The notes under the pieces are model-generated. The model saw only the letters and a list, made by a program, of their open reading frames with translations. It did no database searches and was not told the DNA's origin. Below, in pieces: positions 48,679-60,434 of a stretch of DNA of 64,000 nucleotides. The position numbers and the translations under genes are program-made. The DNA is from Hawksworthiomyces lignivorus (Eukaryota; Ascomycota; Sordariomycetes; Ophiostomatales; Ophiostomataceae): positions 310,001 to 374,000 of the forward strand of contig NTMA01000033.1 in NCBI GenBank assembly GCA_002917075.1, in the 5' to 3' direction. Each line of letters starts with the position of its first letter. The stretch's first letter is position 1.

Positions 48679-49446
48679 CTAATCGCTGTCACTATCAACA
48701 TAATAGATCTCAGTTTCTGTTGTGAAAGTCTGCTGAGCTTCGCTACTCTGGGCTAGCTTCTTACTCGCCTCTGGCGACACAGGTCTGACAGTTCTTATGC
48801 TTAATATTTCAGAATCCATCTTTCCTTGACTTGGTCCTTTAGTGGGCTTCCCCGCCCACTCGAATTCGACCTCGTCAACAGTACCAATGACCAGAGCTCG
48901 CGCCTCGTCCCGAGCCTCCCTGCTCTCTTTCGTCTCTTTCTTTTTCTTGGTGCTGTGCACGCGTTCTCGTAGCAGTTGCTCGTAGTCTGTATGTTGATGC
49001 CGGATGTGCGCACGTACCGCTAGCCGGACGCGTTCTACCAAATCCAACGTTGCTGTCCTCGCCACACGGTGCTGGTTTTTTGTCATTGCGTGCCGCACAA
49101 TCGCGGGCACGCTGTCCGGAGGGATAGCCGGATATTGCTCGAGCAGCGCCGTACGGAATGTCATCTCGAGCGCCGTGTCGCGTCGCTGCGTAGCCTGCGC
49201 TCGCGCGTCGCGCGTTTCGGCCTCTGCCTGGCACACGGCGCGGTAGACGGCGCGGGGACAGCGCAGCCCGAGCACCTGTGCGGCTCTGCCTTTTCGGCGC
49301 TGGGCGGCTACCACGTAGACTCTCTCGCCGGCTGCTTTGGTGGCTTTGCGGCAGTTCGCCGTGACGTAGACGTTGCCTTTGCGCACGAAGCAGTACCCGT
49401 GCGGCATGGGTGCGTTGGGGTGAACGACGGGCTCGTCCGCCGCCAT
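48679..49446 (-). CDS. DUF2293 domain protein
   Basis: Single exon, 255 aa from the ATG at 49446; the longer open frame starts at a TTG codon. Residues about 14-30 read MPHGYCFVRKGNVYVT, then NCRKATKAAGERVYVV, then a second region with LLEQYPAIPPDSVPAIVRHA, VRLAVRAHIRHQHTDYEQLL. These two blocks together match fungal proteins with the conserved domain DUF2293, whose function is unknown. The central part is Arg/Lys-rich and the C-terminus acidic (YYVDSDSD). No membrane segment or signal peptide, so cytoplasmic or nuclear. It is divergent from the 51-kb membrane-protein gene across a 1.6-kb spacer. Confidence 0.82.
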   Translation of the reverse strand: MAADEPVVHPNAPMPHGYCFVRKGNVYVTANCRKATKAAGERVYVVAAQRRKGRAAQVLGLRCPRAVYRAVCQAEAETRDARAQATQRRDTALEMTFRTALLEQYPAIPPDSVPAIVRHAMTKNQHRVARTATLDLVERVRLAVRAHIRHQHTDYEQLLRERVHSTKKKKETKESREARDEARALVIGTVDEVEFEWAGKPTKGPSQGKMDSEILSIRTVRPVSPEASKKLAQSSEAQQTFTTETEIYYVDSDSD

Positions 49447-51086
49447 GGCTATCGACGTCGACAGCTGTGTATTCGGTTGTTCTTGCGGAATCTCTTCGTT
49501 TGTATGAGGCAAACGCGTCGCGTAGAGTCTTCCAAGACTATCGGCATCGGGCCTTTCTAGATAAACACCCGTTGGAGGCCCAGGATCCCATCTTATATGA
49601 TGTGACCATGCGTGATGACTTGCTTTTCTTTCAGAGATTGCTGAGTTTGTCTTTGTTCCTCAAATAACCGCGTTTGTTTTGGTTTGAAATACCCAAAAAG
49701 CAGAATGATGAAGATAGAAAGTGGACGTGGATTTTGGTGGCTTGTCTTTCTTTATCAATGTGCGTTTGCAGCGAACGACCCACAGCCACAGGGATGCTAA
49801 GGTAAAAGAGGTCTAATTCTTATGGACTTACTTGGATGAATTTTTGTATATATTTAGAATATCTTGTTCTTTCTCGAAACCTTTATGCGAAGTACTCTTT
49901 CTAAACCTAATGAGCTCTCTTGCAGCCTTGAGCAGCCTTTGTTAGAGCAGGCAAGCCAGACTTTATGCCATGTATGATGGCAGAAACACAGCACAGCGTA
50001 CGCACAGACCAAACAAAGAAGACCAGCTGAACGGGCTACATACAGCCTATTTCTAATTAAAGAGCTTTCTCGAAGTATTGCATAAGACCCTTTTCATGGA
50101 GACATTTCTCTAGATGCTGCTATATCTACATACGTTTGGTTATGCTTAATACGGATGCGTCCGAAGAAACGTGCTTGTATTGCAAGTGGCTCGAAAGAAT
50201 GCCGCAAAATACGAAAATTTCTTTATCTATCAGACCGCCTATATATGGCTTGCTATTGTTGAGGGATTGCAAGCAAATACGAAGCCCACCAGGTGATACT
50301 CCGTACAGCGCTCTCTTTCTCGAGGCACTTTGCGGAGCTGGTATTGTTGCTGCCAGTCATATGCGAACAAGTGCGCATGCAAGAGCTTAAATGTGCTGAT
50401 CCGAGGCTAGTGCTCACCTCTTAGCATCATTCAATTGGCAGGAGACTGCTGACATATTTTTTTGTGCGTGCAGATGGACGCATTGGTCTCCTGAATCCGT
50501 CTACGCCTGGCGAATAATATCATCTACTACAGGGTGCCGTACTGCCGGGAGTATGGCGGAGAGGCCAAAAAGCAAATTGCTAGTGTTAGCACTCAATCGT
50601 CACTACAGCAGTCGAGTCCTCGTACCCGTGCATTGAGCCCCACTAGCGGGAGGCAAAAAAGGTTTGTTTTTTTTTCTTGTTTTCTTCCAATTCGCGATAA
50701 GACCGCTAAGCATAATAGCTTGCAAGCTGTAGAATGTGGGGAAGAAGGAATCTTCTGGCGCCTGTCTGACTGAGATTTGCACGTATTAGACAGTGCGGGC
50801 AGGTGACGTCCTGTTGGGATTCTTCATCTTTATTCTCGTCTTCGATCTTTCTTGCTTCACGGTTTTCTTTTCTTTGCGACGTATTTACCATTGCCTTTCT
50901 TCCTGGCACCTAGCGCCTCTCCCCTCCACCGTCCACTGCTTGCCACGCATTATCGCGACGCGTCACTGCTCTTAATGGCCGGCCCGCGGGATACAGCACA
51001 ATATCTGTTCTGATAGCAATAGAGAACCAATTGCCTCTGGAAAAGCCAATACTTGCCTGATCGTATACCTCCAAGTATATATCACC
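49447..51086. other. Divergent promoter region
   Basis: It lies between the DUF2293 gene (-) and the ArAE_2-type gene (+). One exact TACTCCGTA is at 50297-50305. A pyrimidine-rich stretch at 50810-50950 probably marks the core promoter of the plus-strand gene. No gene seen. Confidence 0.55.
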
Positions 51087-54000
51087 ATGGGCGATGAGGC
51101 AACGCGGGCCAAGCCGGCTAAGCCGCTGAAGTCAGAGGTGGCCGACATTGCAGAAGAAGATGACAATGACGACGCGATACGGAGAACGCACACTGTAGAG
51201 GAGCCATTGGTCGGTGAAGAGGCTGCGGATCCAACGCCATATCGTGCACGGCGTATGCCAACGTATGCTACTGCAGCGACGGCGCCAGACGACTTGGCGC
51301 CTGGTTCTCCTGCCGATGACGATGACAGCAAGGACCCGACGGCCACTCAGAAGAAGTCGTTCCTTGAGCGAATTGGCCTGGATATTCCAACTCTAATGAT
51401 GATGTTCAAGTGAGAATGCGTCTTCGCCCAATCCGGACCTAAGGCTATCTTCTAATGTACTTTTTAGAGGCTCTCTTCCGCCTACCATCGGCATTGCAAT
51501 GTACCAATCTGATGCCATTTCGAATACCTTCAGCACCCTCGGCTACCTCATTCCTATAGTGACGGTGATGACTGCGGTCATCATGCCGCGGGGCAAGTTT
51601 ATCCAGACGGTGACCTTGAATGTCCTTGCTGTCAGCATCGGCGCTGCACTCGCTCTCCTTATGCTCTATTCTGGCATCCAAGCCCGTGCCCATACCAGCG
51701 GGCCCCTCACTTCTGATGAGATTGCCGAGGCCCAAGCTACCGGCCGGCCTCCTTACAACTCGAGCCAGTCCGCCGTCTGCGCCGTATGGCTGTTCTTCAA
51801 CATCTGGATGGTCAACACCCTCCGCGCGAAGCTGCCTACGTTCAATCTGCCGTCCATTGTGTTTTCTATCCTCATCAACGTGTCGTGCACCTACGGCCCG
51901 CTCCTGACAAGCATGGCCCAGGCCAAGGCGTTTGTTAGGCAGCTTTATACGGCCATGCTCGTCGCCATGGCTCTCTCCACGGGGATATCTCTGTTTATAT
52001 TTCCTGTGTCTAGCCGCAAAATCCTCATGGGACAAGCCGGCGGCGCCATTGGGATTTTGCGCAAAGCCGTGTCTCTACAGGGCGAGTACCTCCGCAGGCT
52101 GGAACACGACGACATGTACGCCCTCGCCACCGTGGAGACAGCCGTTGGCAACCTAGGACCGGCGACGGAAAACGAGCGCGAGCGGGAAAAGCAGCGCCGC
52201 CGGTTCATGAAGCTCAAGAAGGAGCCTCCGCCACCGATCACGAAAGAAGAGAAAGCTGCACAGGCGCTGCGGACCACAATCAACGCCATGCGCGAGTTGG
52301 CCGGCAAGATGCAGCAGGAGATCAATTTCGCCAAGCGGGACGCCGCCTTCGGCAAGCTGACCGCCCATGACCTAGGCGAGATTGTCAAGCTGCTGCGCAG
52401 CATTTTCATTCCTGTGTAAGTGACCCTAGATCAGTGGATTTTCTTTGGCTTGAGCCGCAAACTAACTATGGGGAGGGGATAGAACGGGCATGAGCACCAT
52501 TATGGACATCTTTCGCCGCACAGCCGAGCACCGTGGTTGGAACGAGACTGGCGACCCCAACGACGAGGAAGCTGCCGCCAAGGAGAAGGAGCGCCGTGTG
52601 TGGAACGAGATCATGCAACAACTTCATGAGCCATTTCAGCTCTTGTCTGAGGCCATCGATGAAGGGCTCGAGCACGCTGGCCTGCAGCTGGCTCTGCTGC
52701 CCAAGACCAAGGAGCAGAAGGCAATGGACAAGCAGATGCGCAAAGCGAGACTGGCAAAGAAAAAAAGTAGAGCTGGCAGCGAGGCGGCGCCAGCAGACAA
52801 CACAGATGATGCAAGCAATGACAATGGAAACGACAAGAAGAGCGACCAGGAAAAGGAAAAAGATTCCACACCATCAGACGATGTCGAGGCTCGCGGTGAA
52901 CTTCTCAAACCAGGCGATGAGGGCTTTGCCGCTGTGATCAAGGAAAAGGTAAAGAAGTTCTACAATACGCGGGGTGAGATCCTGCGCATATGGGCCCGCG
53001 AACGCGGGCTCATCGAGGACGCGGTGCCATCGCATCCAACTGCGGGTACCTCTGCTGCAGACCTTGACCCGGTATTTATGGCTCGTGAGCATCGCCAAGC
53101 TCAGCTCTACGTTCTGCTTTACATGGAACAGCTCGTATGTATCCTTCGCATATACCACCGTTTCTATTCTCCGTGAGGCGCTGACAACAGGCATAGATGA
53201 TAGCAACGGGCGAGGCTGTTGTGGACTTTATCGAATTTGCCGACAAAAAGGTCGCTGACGGCACGATGGACAAGACTCGCTTCCTTTTCCCCACGCTCCG
53301 CCGTTTGCGCAAGTGGGTGATCAGCATCTTTGACGAAAAAGACGAGACCAATGAAGATGAAACCGACGTACTAAAGCCAAACTTCAATATCATATTCCTC
53401 GGTGATAGCTTCAACGCCAAAAAGGACCCCGAGCACATGCCCCCCGCGAACGCCTGGCAGAGCTTTGGCAACGGTGTTCGGCTGGTGTCACGGTTCCTCG
53501 GCTCTCAGGAGTCCATGTTTGGCTTTCGTGCAGCGTGTGCCACAATGACGGTGGCCATTGTTTGTTTCTTGCGAGATACGCAAATTTTCTTCCAAGAGCA
53601 GCGGCTTGTGTGGGCCATGGTCATCATCGCTATCGGCATGACACAAAGTAAGCATCCATCTCTTCGTCCTAGTCTTTCAACTTTTCAGTTTAGTGCACAT
53701 GTTGACATTCTATAGCATCCGGGCAATCGATCTTTGGCTTCTTCTGCCGTGTGGGCGGCAGTTTCCTTGCCATGGTCTTCTCTTTCATCATATGGTACAT
53801 TGTGGACCAGAAGACTGCCGGTGTGATCGTCTTTATGTGGCTTTTCATCTTCTTGCAATATTACTTCCTCATCAAATATCCCCGATTTATTGCTGCTAGC
53901 ATGATCACAATAGTCACTCAAGTGCTCATTGTGGGCTATGAGCTGCAAGTTCGCAAGATTGGCATCGCCAGATCGGAGTCAACCGGACAAAGATACTATC

Positions 54001-55136
54001 CTACTTACGAACTGGCGCCTTACCGTCTGGGGACCGTGGCAGCAGGTTGTCTTGTTGCTTTCTTCTGGACCATTTTCCCGAAGCCGGTGACCGACCGGGC
54101 GTGGCTGCGCCGTGACCTTAGCGCCACTTTGTATCTGCTCGCCAACTATTTCAGCGTCATCAATGAGACACTCAAGACAACCATGAATCAGACGGGCGGC
54201 AATATAGACATAGCCGACACGCCAGCGCACCGGCTAGGGAAAATCCGCCAGAAGCTGTTCAGCAAGCTGATGCTGCTGCTGCCGTCCCTACAGATGCACT
54301 CCGACTGGCAGAAATGGGAGCCCTCCATTGGTGGTCTTTTCCCCCGAGCCACATACGAGGACATCATCCTGCGTTCAGGCCGCATCATGAACTACCTCAC
54401 CCTGATTTCGTACACCGTGACCTGGAAGCCGCGGCATGCACCCGAAATCCTTGACGACGCCTGGCTCCAAGCACTCGGCGACCTGATCAAGAATATTGGC
54501 CCGACACATTACACTATTTTATCGACGCTGACGCTTCTGTCCAACTCGCTCTTGTCAGGACAGTCTCTCCCGCCCTATATACCGCTACCGCGGCCGTACG
54601 AGCTGACACGGCAACTGCTGGCATTGCGCCAGCCGTCTCGTTCGGAAGAAGGAGAACACAAAAAGACCGGCAGCGTTTCACGCCGAAGGAATAGCATCTG
54701 GGGCAAGCAGAGCTGGCGCCCAGAAAAGGTCAGCAATCACGGCAACGACACTGGCGGACTCTACGTGCGTCAGAACGAAGCCGACGAGGATGTCTTCCTG
54801 CCACCCCGCAGGCAGAACACCGCCGCGGACCGAGATCGAGTCAACTGGCGCGACGTGACAGATAGCGAAGTGAACACGGCTACGGGCAACACTGCGCTGA
54901 TGCGTGTTCCGACGAACACGGCTGCCTCGCTAGGCCGCGTGCTGGATGCACGCAATATGGAACAGCACGGATACACTGAATTTGCTGTCTTGCAGGTGTG
55001 CAGCACACTGGTATGTGACGACCTGGAGGGCATGATTCAGGCAGTGAGCGGACTGGTTGGTGTTGTCGACTTCAGCTTCCGCATAGACGACAGCGACACA
55101 AGCCTGACCGAGAAAGGCAAGGGAAAGAAGGATTAG
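51087..55136 (+). CDS. Twelve-TM ArAE_2/FUSC/BRE4-type membrane protein
   Basis: Exons join(51087..51409, 51468..52415, 52483..53134, 53197..53647, 53716..55136) give 1264 aa; introns are 58, 67, 62 and 68 nt, all joins in frame. Residues 1-100 are acidic and disordered. A first bundle of about six TM segments (about 115-285; e.g. YLIPIVTVMTAVIMP, LAVSIGAALALLMLYSG, TAMLVAMALSTGISLFIFP) is followed by a long charged cytosolic part with a Lys/Asp/Glu-rich linker (about 500-550). A second bundle of about six TM segments spans 745-930. The C-terminal region of about 330 residues matches the domain shared with yeast Bre4. Fungal members combine an ER-transporter-like 6TM N-terminal domain, a fusaric-acid-resistance-like domain and a Bre4-related domain. 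Transport substrate unknown; efflux or aromatic-acid export is only inferred from the family name. The start is in a strong CACCATGG context. Confidence 0.9.
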
Positions 55137-56286
55137 GATAGGGCAGGTAATGAGCATGGGTGGAAGCGGGAATATTGGGCTCTACTGGATACTACGGGAG
55201 ATTTGATACCATGTAATGTTTGATTAGGAAAAGTTGGGTTTGGAGGCAGATTCATTTTCAATTGCAAGCGGCGGCTACGGAAAAAAAAAAAAAAAAGAAA
55301 GAAAGAAACGAAGCCAGAAGCTATCCTTCCCCACTCCCGCGCCGCATTGCATTCGTAGGGCGAGATGAACGGTGCGGCTCGACTATTACGGGCGTTTTTG
55401 GCAAGCATGTGCTATGACGGCACTAGCTGATGGCGCGAGCGTGCATGCGCCCGTCTGTTTCTGTCTTATTGTCTCGTGTCAGCCGCTGTCTCGTGTCGGT
55501 CGTCTTTTCTGGAAGTAGGTTTGCCAAGGTTTCCTAACGTAGCATGGGTCGAGCAGTATGATTGTCATATCTGATGCCAAGGAAGTCCAGGGACAAGCTA
55601 TAATTGTCGGTATCCAGAAGAGGAAAAGAAGACGGCAATTGGGGAGTGAGCCGTGTTAGTCGGAGGATACGGGCGATCGACGTGTTTTGTCGATCATTTT
55701 TGATCCGACGTGCAAACCTTCGAATAGTTTGTGCTCCGTACGGTCTGCCGGAATTGAAGCAGAGGAGACGCAAAATTGTCCAAAGACGTCGCCCACGTGG
55801 TGTCGCCTTTGGCGCTGTCTGCTCTTTGTCTTTTTGAAGAATTGAAATTTTCGATGTGCACTTGTCGATTAGCTCTTAAAATCCTAAAGCTAAGAGCTGT
55901 TCACCGGGCATCCCGCACGTTCTCAGCTTTACCCATGATCGACATCGGGCCTGGCTCCTTCTGCACTGTACCTTATTTTATGACGTCTAAAGATGTGAAT
56001 GGTGTGTTGGCTCATGTCTTGTATTACTAGTCGTCTTTCTCGTCATCACCCTCGTTTTCTTCCATCCCTCGCAAATGCGTTCAAAGGGCACGTGGGCGAA
56101 GCTGACCGTCTAATCTGGGGAGGCCGAAATATTTTTGTCCGCAGCAAGCGGCGAAGTCTGCTGCCTCAACTCGTCTATCATCGGAATATATAAAGGTTGT
56201 GAGAAGGAAGCTGGCGGATGAGACTTATCTAAGTCTTGAAGCACTGCTATAGCTCACTGTCCTTCTGATATTCCAATTCCCCAAAT
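55137..56286. other. Spacer with promoter of the histidine-phosphatase-like gene
   Basis: It includes an A15 run at 55280-55294 and a clear TATA box close to the next start. TGCTCCGTA, one base off the dispersed 9-mer, is at 55732-55740. No gene seen. Confidence 0.55.
56187..56194 (+). promoter_or_regulatory. TATA box of the secreted histidine-phosphatase-like gene
   Basis: TATATAAA about 93 bp upstream of the ATG, with a short leader in between. Spacing and sequence fit a TATA-driven promoter. Confidence 0.6.
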
Positions 56287-57023
56287 ATGAAGTCTGTTAT
56301 TTTCGCTCTGAGTGCTCTTCTTGCGCTGGCTGCTGCCAAGAGCAGCCCTACCGTGTATCTCATTCGCCATGGTGAAAAGCCATCTTCAGGCAACGGCCTA
56401 AATGCCCAGGGCCTGCAGCGTGCCCAGTGCCTTCGGACTGTGTTTGGGGCTTCGAGCAGCTACAACATTGGCTACATCATGGCTCAGCAGCCCAAGTCTG
56501 GTAAGCCACCTTCTGTTCATTTACTATTTTTCCCCTTTCCTTTGCCACCCTTGTTTCCGCGTATTTGTTTGGCAGTTTTCTGCTGTGAATATTTGCCTAA
56601 TCTTTATTTAGACGGCAAACGCCAGCGCCCCCTGGACACCGTCCAGCCACTGGCAAGTGACCTCGGCCTGACTGTCGACACTTCGTGCGACCGGGACGAT
56701 GAGAGCTGTGTCGCAAAAGTTATTGATAATTATAGCGGCAAAGGCAATATCCTGCTATGGTGAAAACCCCCCATCCCTTCTGAAGTCCCCATGGGGTTCC
56801 TTTCGCCTCCTTATAATTTTTATTTCCGTAATAGGTACTGACAGTTGTCTTATTACGGCACAGCTGGGAACACAAAGAGCTCTCTAAGATTGCTGAGAAG
56901 CTCGGCGCGAGCCACGTTGATGACTATCCTGACGACAGTTTCAACCTTATCTGGACAGACCCCTACGACTACTCTTCTATTACTAGCATCACATCAGAAA
57001 ACTGCCCTGGATTGGACGATTAA
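56287..57023 (+). CDS. Secreted phosphoglycerate-mutase-like (histidine phosphatase superfamily) protein
   Basis: Exons join(56287..56500, 56612..56759, 56864..57023) give 173 aa; introns are 111 nt (GTAAGC donor) and 104 nt (GTGAAA donor), and joins are in frame. Residues 1-17 are a signal peptide (MKSVIFALSALLALAAA). YLIRHGEKP (about 24-32) is the superfamily RHG signature with the phospho-acceptor His. RPLDTVQPLASDL follows exon 2's start, and ILLCWEHKEL holds the second conserved His. It is short and single-domain, like other small secreted fungal members of unknown substrate. An extracellular phosphatase is a fair inference; a mutase is unlikely outside the cell. It is the last well-supported plus-strand gene. 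Confidence 0.87.
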
Positions 57024-57738
57024 GCTACTAGACTAATATATAACAGATTAAAGTATTAAAGGAAGAGATAGGATTATGAAGAGTTTCCGAACAGAGAGTG
57101 TGCGGAGAAGAAGGGAAGAAAAAAGAAGAGTTACGATGAGCTCGTAAGGTTTCTTTTCCATTTTTTATTATAAGATGCTTTGTTTGCATGTCTTGTACAT
57201 GAGAATAAAACTCTAATTTAAAATTCAACATTTTTTATGTATCATCGGCCTCTTTTGCCCCAATGAGTGTAACATTCTGCAAAAAGATTAATATTTGCTG
57301 GCTTCTTTTGATTCTTTTTTTGTTTTATCTCATTCATTACACAAAAATATTTTTTTCCTCTTACTGGAAAATTTCCGACACGCCATTCAAGAATTGTTTA
57401 ACTGGCTATCAGGTGTGCAAGGTAATTATGATTTTTCCAACTCTAAACTAGTAAAAATAAAAACAAAATCCTCGATTGTACTGTGAGGCCAAGGAAATAC
57501 AATACTTAATACAGAATTCTAAACGCCTGTCCGTACAGTTTCCGTGTATGTTCGATTGTCGTCGTTTATGATGCCTTTTCTTTCAAATATGCCCACCTAA
57601 AAAATATGTTGATACATATTACCTACTTCGCGTAAATACGCGTCGCTGCAAAGCGGAACAGTAGATAATCACAGCAAATAAATGGATAGCTCTTTAGAAA
57701 GCGGTATAAAGTTAGCCGTCATGAATCAGTCAATCTTT
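57024..57738. other. Convergent intergenic spacer
   Basis: Strongly AT-rich spacer between the histidine-phosphatase-like gene (+) and the orphan membrane protein (-). It holds both 3' ends. No gene seen. Confidence 0.6.
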
Positions 57739-58485
57739 TCACAGGGTTAAAACGTACGCCATAACAAACGGGGAAATCCAGCTCATCATTTGCAGCACGT
57801 CGTCGGGATAGATAACGTCTCCACAATTAGAAAATATAGAGACAACGTCCTCTTCGCTACCAATGTTGTTTGTAGTGTTCGTCCAAGTCTGGTTGATCAC
57901 GTCTGCAGCGTAGCTTAGCGCCAGAGCGTCACTACTACTGCCGCTGTTGCTAGACGGGACTTCAATGAGGCAAGACCAGAACATTCCCCGTGTGATGATC
58001 CAAATCCAACTGAAAAAGAGAAGCACTGCGCTCGTCATATCGCCAAATGCCACCCATGCCAGCCGGGCCTGCGGCCACTTGTTCCCCTGTGTAGTATCTT
58101 GTGGGAAGCTGACATTCGCTGTATTCCTTTCGATGGAATTTGTGTGTGATCCCCTGCTTCGGCCACTCTCATGAGATTGAGTCTCAGAACCGCAATCTAG
58201 AGTGGAGAGAGTAAATAGTTCAGCAATGTCGGTTAGAAGCGCTACGGCAATCTGTTTATGATGTAATATCTTTAAGTTAAAAAGAGCTGCATACGCGAAG
58301 AGAATAAACTGATGCATGATACGTACGCCAACATAAGCTATTGGATTTGTGGCATGGTCGTACCAAAAAGTCACGCTGAGATACGAAAGTATACCCAGGC
58401 TCGCCAACTCGATACACAAAGAGAGAACACGGATAGCGATTTCTGCTCGTTCATAGACTCTAGCCACGCGAAGACGGCGGGCCAT
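57739..58485 (-). CDS. Hypothetical multispan membrane protein
   Basis: Single open frame of 248 aa from ATG to stop; I recognise no family. Hydrophobic segments lie near residues 20-42 (LSLCIELASLGILSYLSV), 52-74 (HQFILFAYAALFNLKILHH), 145-170 (WVAFGDMTSAVLLFFSWIWI) and 233-248 (SWISPFVMAYVLTL). A polar loop (about 95-140) and a Ser/Asn/Thr-rich loop with NQT and NTT glycosylation sequons (about 180-225) lie between. The layout resembles small four-span fungal membrane proteins. The last segment ends right at the stop, so a further 3' exon is possible. Length and clean hydrophobic periodicity favour a real gene; there is no homology evidence. Confidence 0.5.
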   Translation of the reverse strand: MARRLRVARVYERAEIAIRVLSLCIELASLGILSYLSVTFWYDHATNPIAYVGVRIMHQFILFAYAALFNLKILHHKQIAVALLTDIAELFTLSTLDCGSETQSHESGRSRGSHTNSIERNTANVSFPQDTTQGNKWPQARLAWVAFGDMTSAVLLFFSWIWIITRGMFWSCLIEVPSSNSGSSSDALALSYAADVINQTWTNTTNNIGSEEDVVSIFSNCGDVIYPDDVLQMMSWISPFVMAYVLTL

Positions 58486-60389
58486 TTTTGGAAGGAGAAT
58501 TAAATCGACAACGACTGCCTCTACAGGGAGATGGTGGAGTTAGCAGCAAGGTAAGAAAGCTTAGAGAACACTAGACTTGTCAAACTGAAGAACAGGTTCT
58601 CTTTATGGCAGACCTCTTTTTTGTCTCACGACTGCTTTTCGGTCATCAAAACACCCGCTCCTTGAGTATCCTCCAGGTCAACAGCTGGAGAAAGTCCGGC
58701 ACCATTGGAAATTAGAAGCGGCGAGGCCGGTGCTGCGAAAAAAAGGCAAATTATAACAATGAGAGAGAGACAGGAGACTAGATTCGAAGCTGAATATCGA
58801 CACGATGCTAGAGAAGAACAAAAGATGACGGAACACCTATATCTACTCTCAGATTTTCTATCTTCAAAATCTCTGTTTCACATCAAAAAGAGTGAATAGA
58901 AAGACTAAAGATAAGAAGGAGGACAGAATGCGGGAGTGGGGGATAAGACGTGGAGGACGGGTATCCTAAGCAAAAGGCCTAGACCTGGTTTTGCAATATT
59001 ATTCAAACATATAAATGAGACAAATGAAGAAAAAATCCCGATTGCGAGAAGGTCTGTAGCGATAACCGTTCTAGACTTTCATTCGGAACAGCGGTTTACT
59101 TTTGGCGGATTCAATCGATTACCGTGATCTGTGCGAATCCGGGGGTTTGAAAGGGGAGAGGGTTTACCATCCATCTTCAGCCGTGTTTAACCATATTGGA
59201 GAGTTGTCGTGCCATGGCACAGATTCATTGGAGAGAAGCAAAGTAATGAAAAAGCGCCTGTAATATATTTCTGGCAGAAACTCTCATTAGGAAATTCGCC
59301 GAATCAGAGGACCCGATGCCTTGGACCTACGGCACGATGCTGTTCTCCGTCATTAGCCAAAAGAACAGGAAGAAGCCAGAACGAGGAAGAACAGCTAATA
59401 AGCGAAAATCATGGATTGAAAGCGATCCTCAAATAATTGATGCCTGTATGTATGTTTGATTATTACGGATAGTCCAGTATCTCTATTATTCCTACCTTCA
59501 CGAGTCCTCCTATCTGCCTCACTAAATGAATAAGTGTAGGTTTCCTTTCTCACATGTTGAATTTGGCACCGTTTTAGATACTGACATATTCTGAACATCC
59601 CACTATTTCAGATTTTGCTAGGCTCTACAGCGGTGACGGCTAGAGAGACAACCTTCTTTCCATCGCACAACCAATGCTGAGGCAGTTACGGTAATATAAC
59701 TGGCTCTGTATGTGTGGCCTGGAGAGTTAAATATTCCGGCAGCAGAGAGTGATGAGTTTCTCAGGTAGAGTAAACAAAAACCACCATGATACATGTTGGA
59801 AAAGGATGTCAATCTCTCTGACCATGAAATTGATTTGACAAGAGGAGACAAATTCACGCTGGGTAGAATAGAACACTGACGGTGCGTATGTTGGCATAAG
59901 CGCATCAAGATACTTAGCCTTACATATAAAATCAGTTAACGGCCAAGCTGAGTGCAAATGGGATGTGAAGTTTCTAGACTAACGGTCCCAAATATTGTTT
60001 TCTTGTGCCCATATAAGCCCCCATTAAGTTCTGATGATAATTTAAGCAATTGCTCCGTAACACAATCAAATATTCAGCTGCAAGCCATGACAGCTTGGAA
60101 GGCGTAACTCGGATAAGGGTATAAGATAATCGACCGAGAGAGAGTTTGAAAGGCATGTGATATATACTTTTGATTAACAATTCTACAAGCACGGCATTTC
60201 ATGGCTAACATCTTGTTCTTTAACGCGAGTTGAACCAATCCAAATATTAAGAGAGTATAAGAGTAATGCGTAAGAAGTCTAGACATTTGGAAGTATATCT
60301 AGTTTCGATTCAAGATCAACTTCGGCCTTTGCAATTAGCAGAGAGAAAACCACAGAGCAATTGCTAAGGTAACAAGTGTCGAATTCAGT

Positions 60390-60434
60390 TATTTTAATTT
60401 TAATTTTAATTTTATTTTATTTTAATTTTATTTA
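60390..60434. repeat. TTTTA/TTTTAA microsatellite
   Basis: Repeated ATTTTA units, imperfect, followed by a T-rich run to about 60460. Simple AT repeat. Confidence 0.85.

Noticed and set aside
49447..49512. Longer N-terminus for the DUF2293 protein
   Set aside because: The extended frame begins at TTG, not ATG; the ATG at 49446 is in a good context and directly precedes the conserved region.
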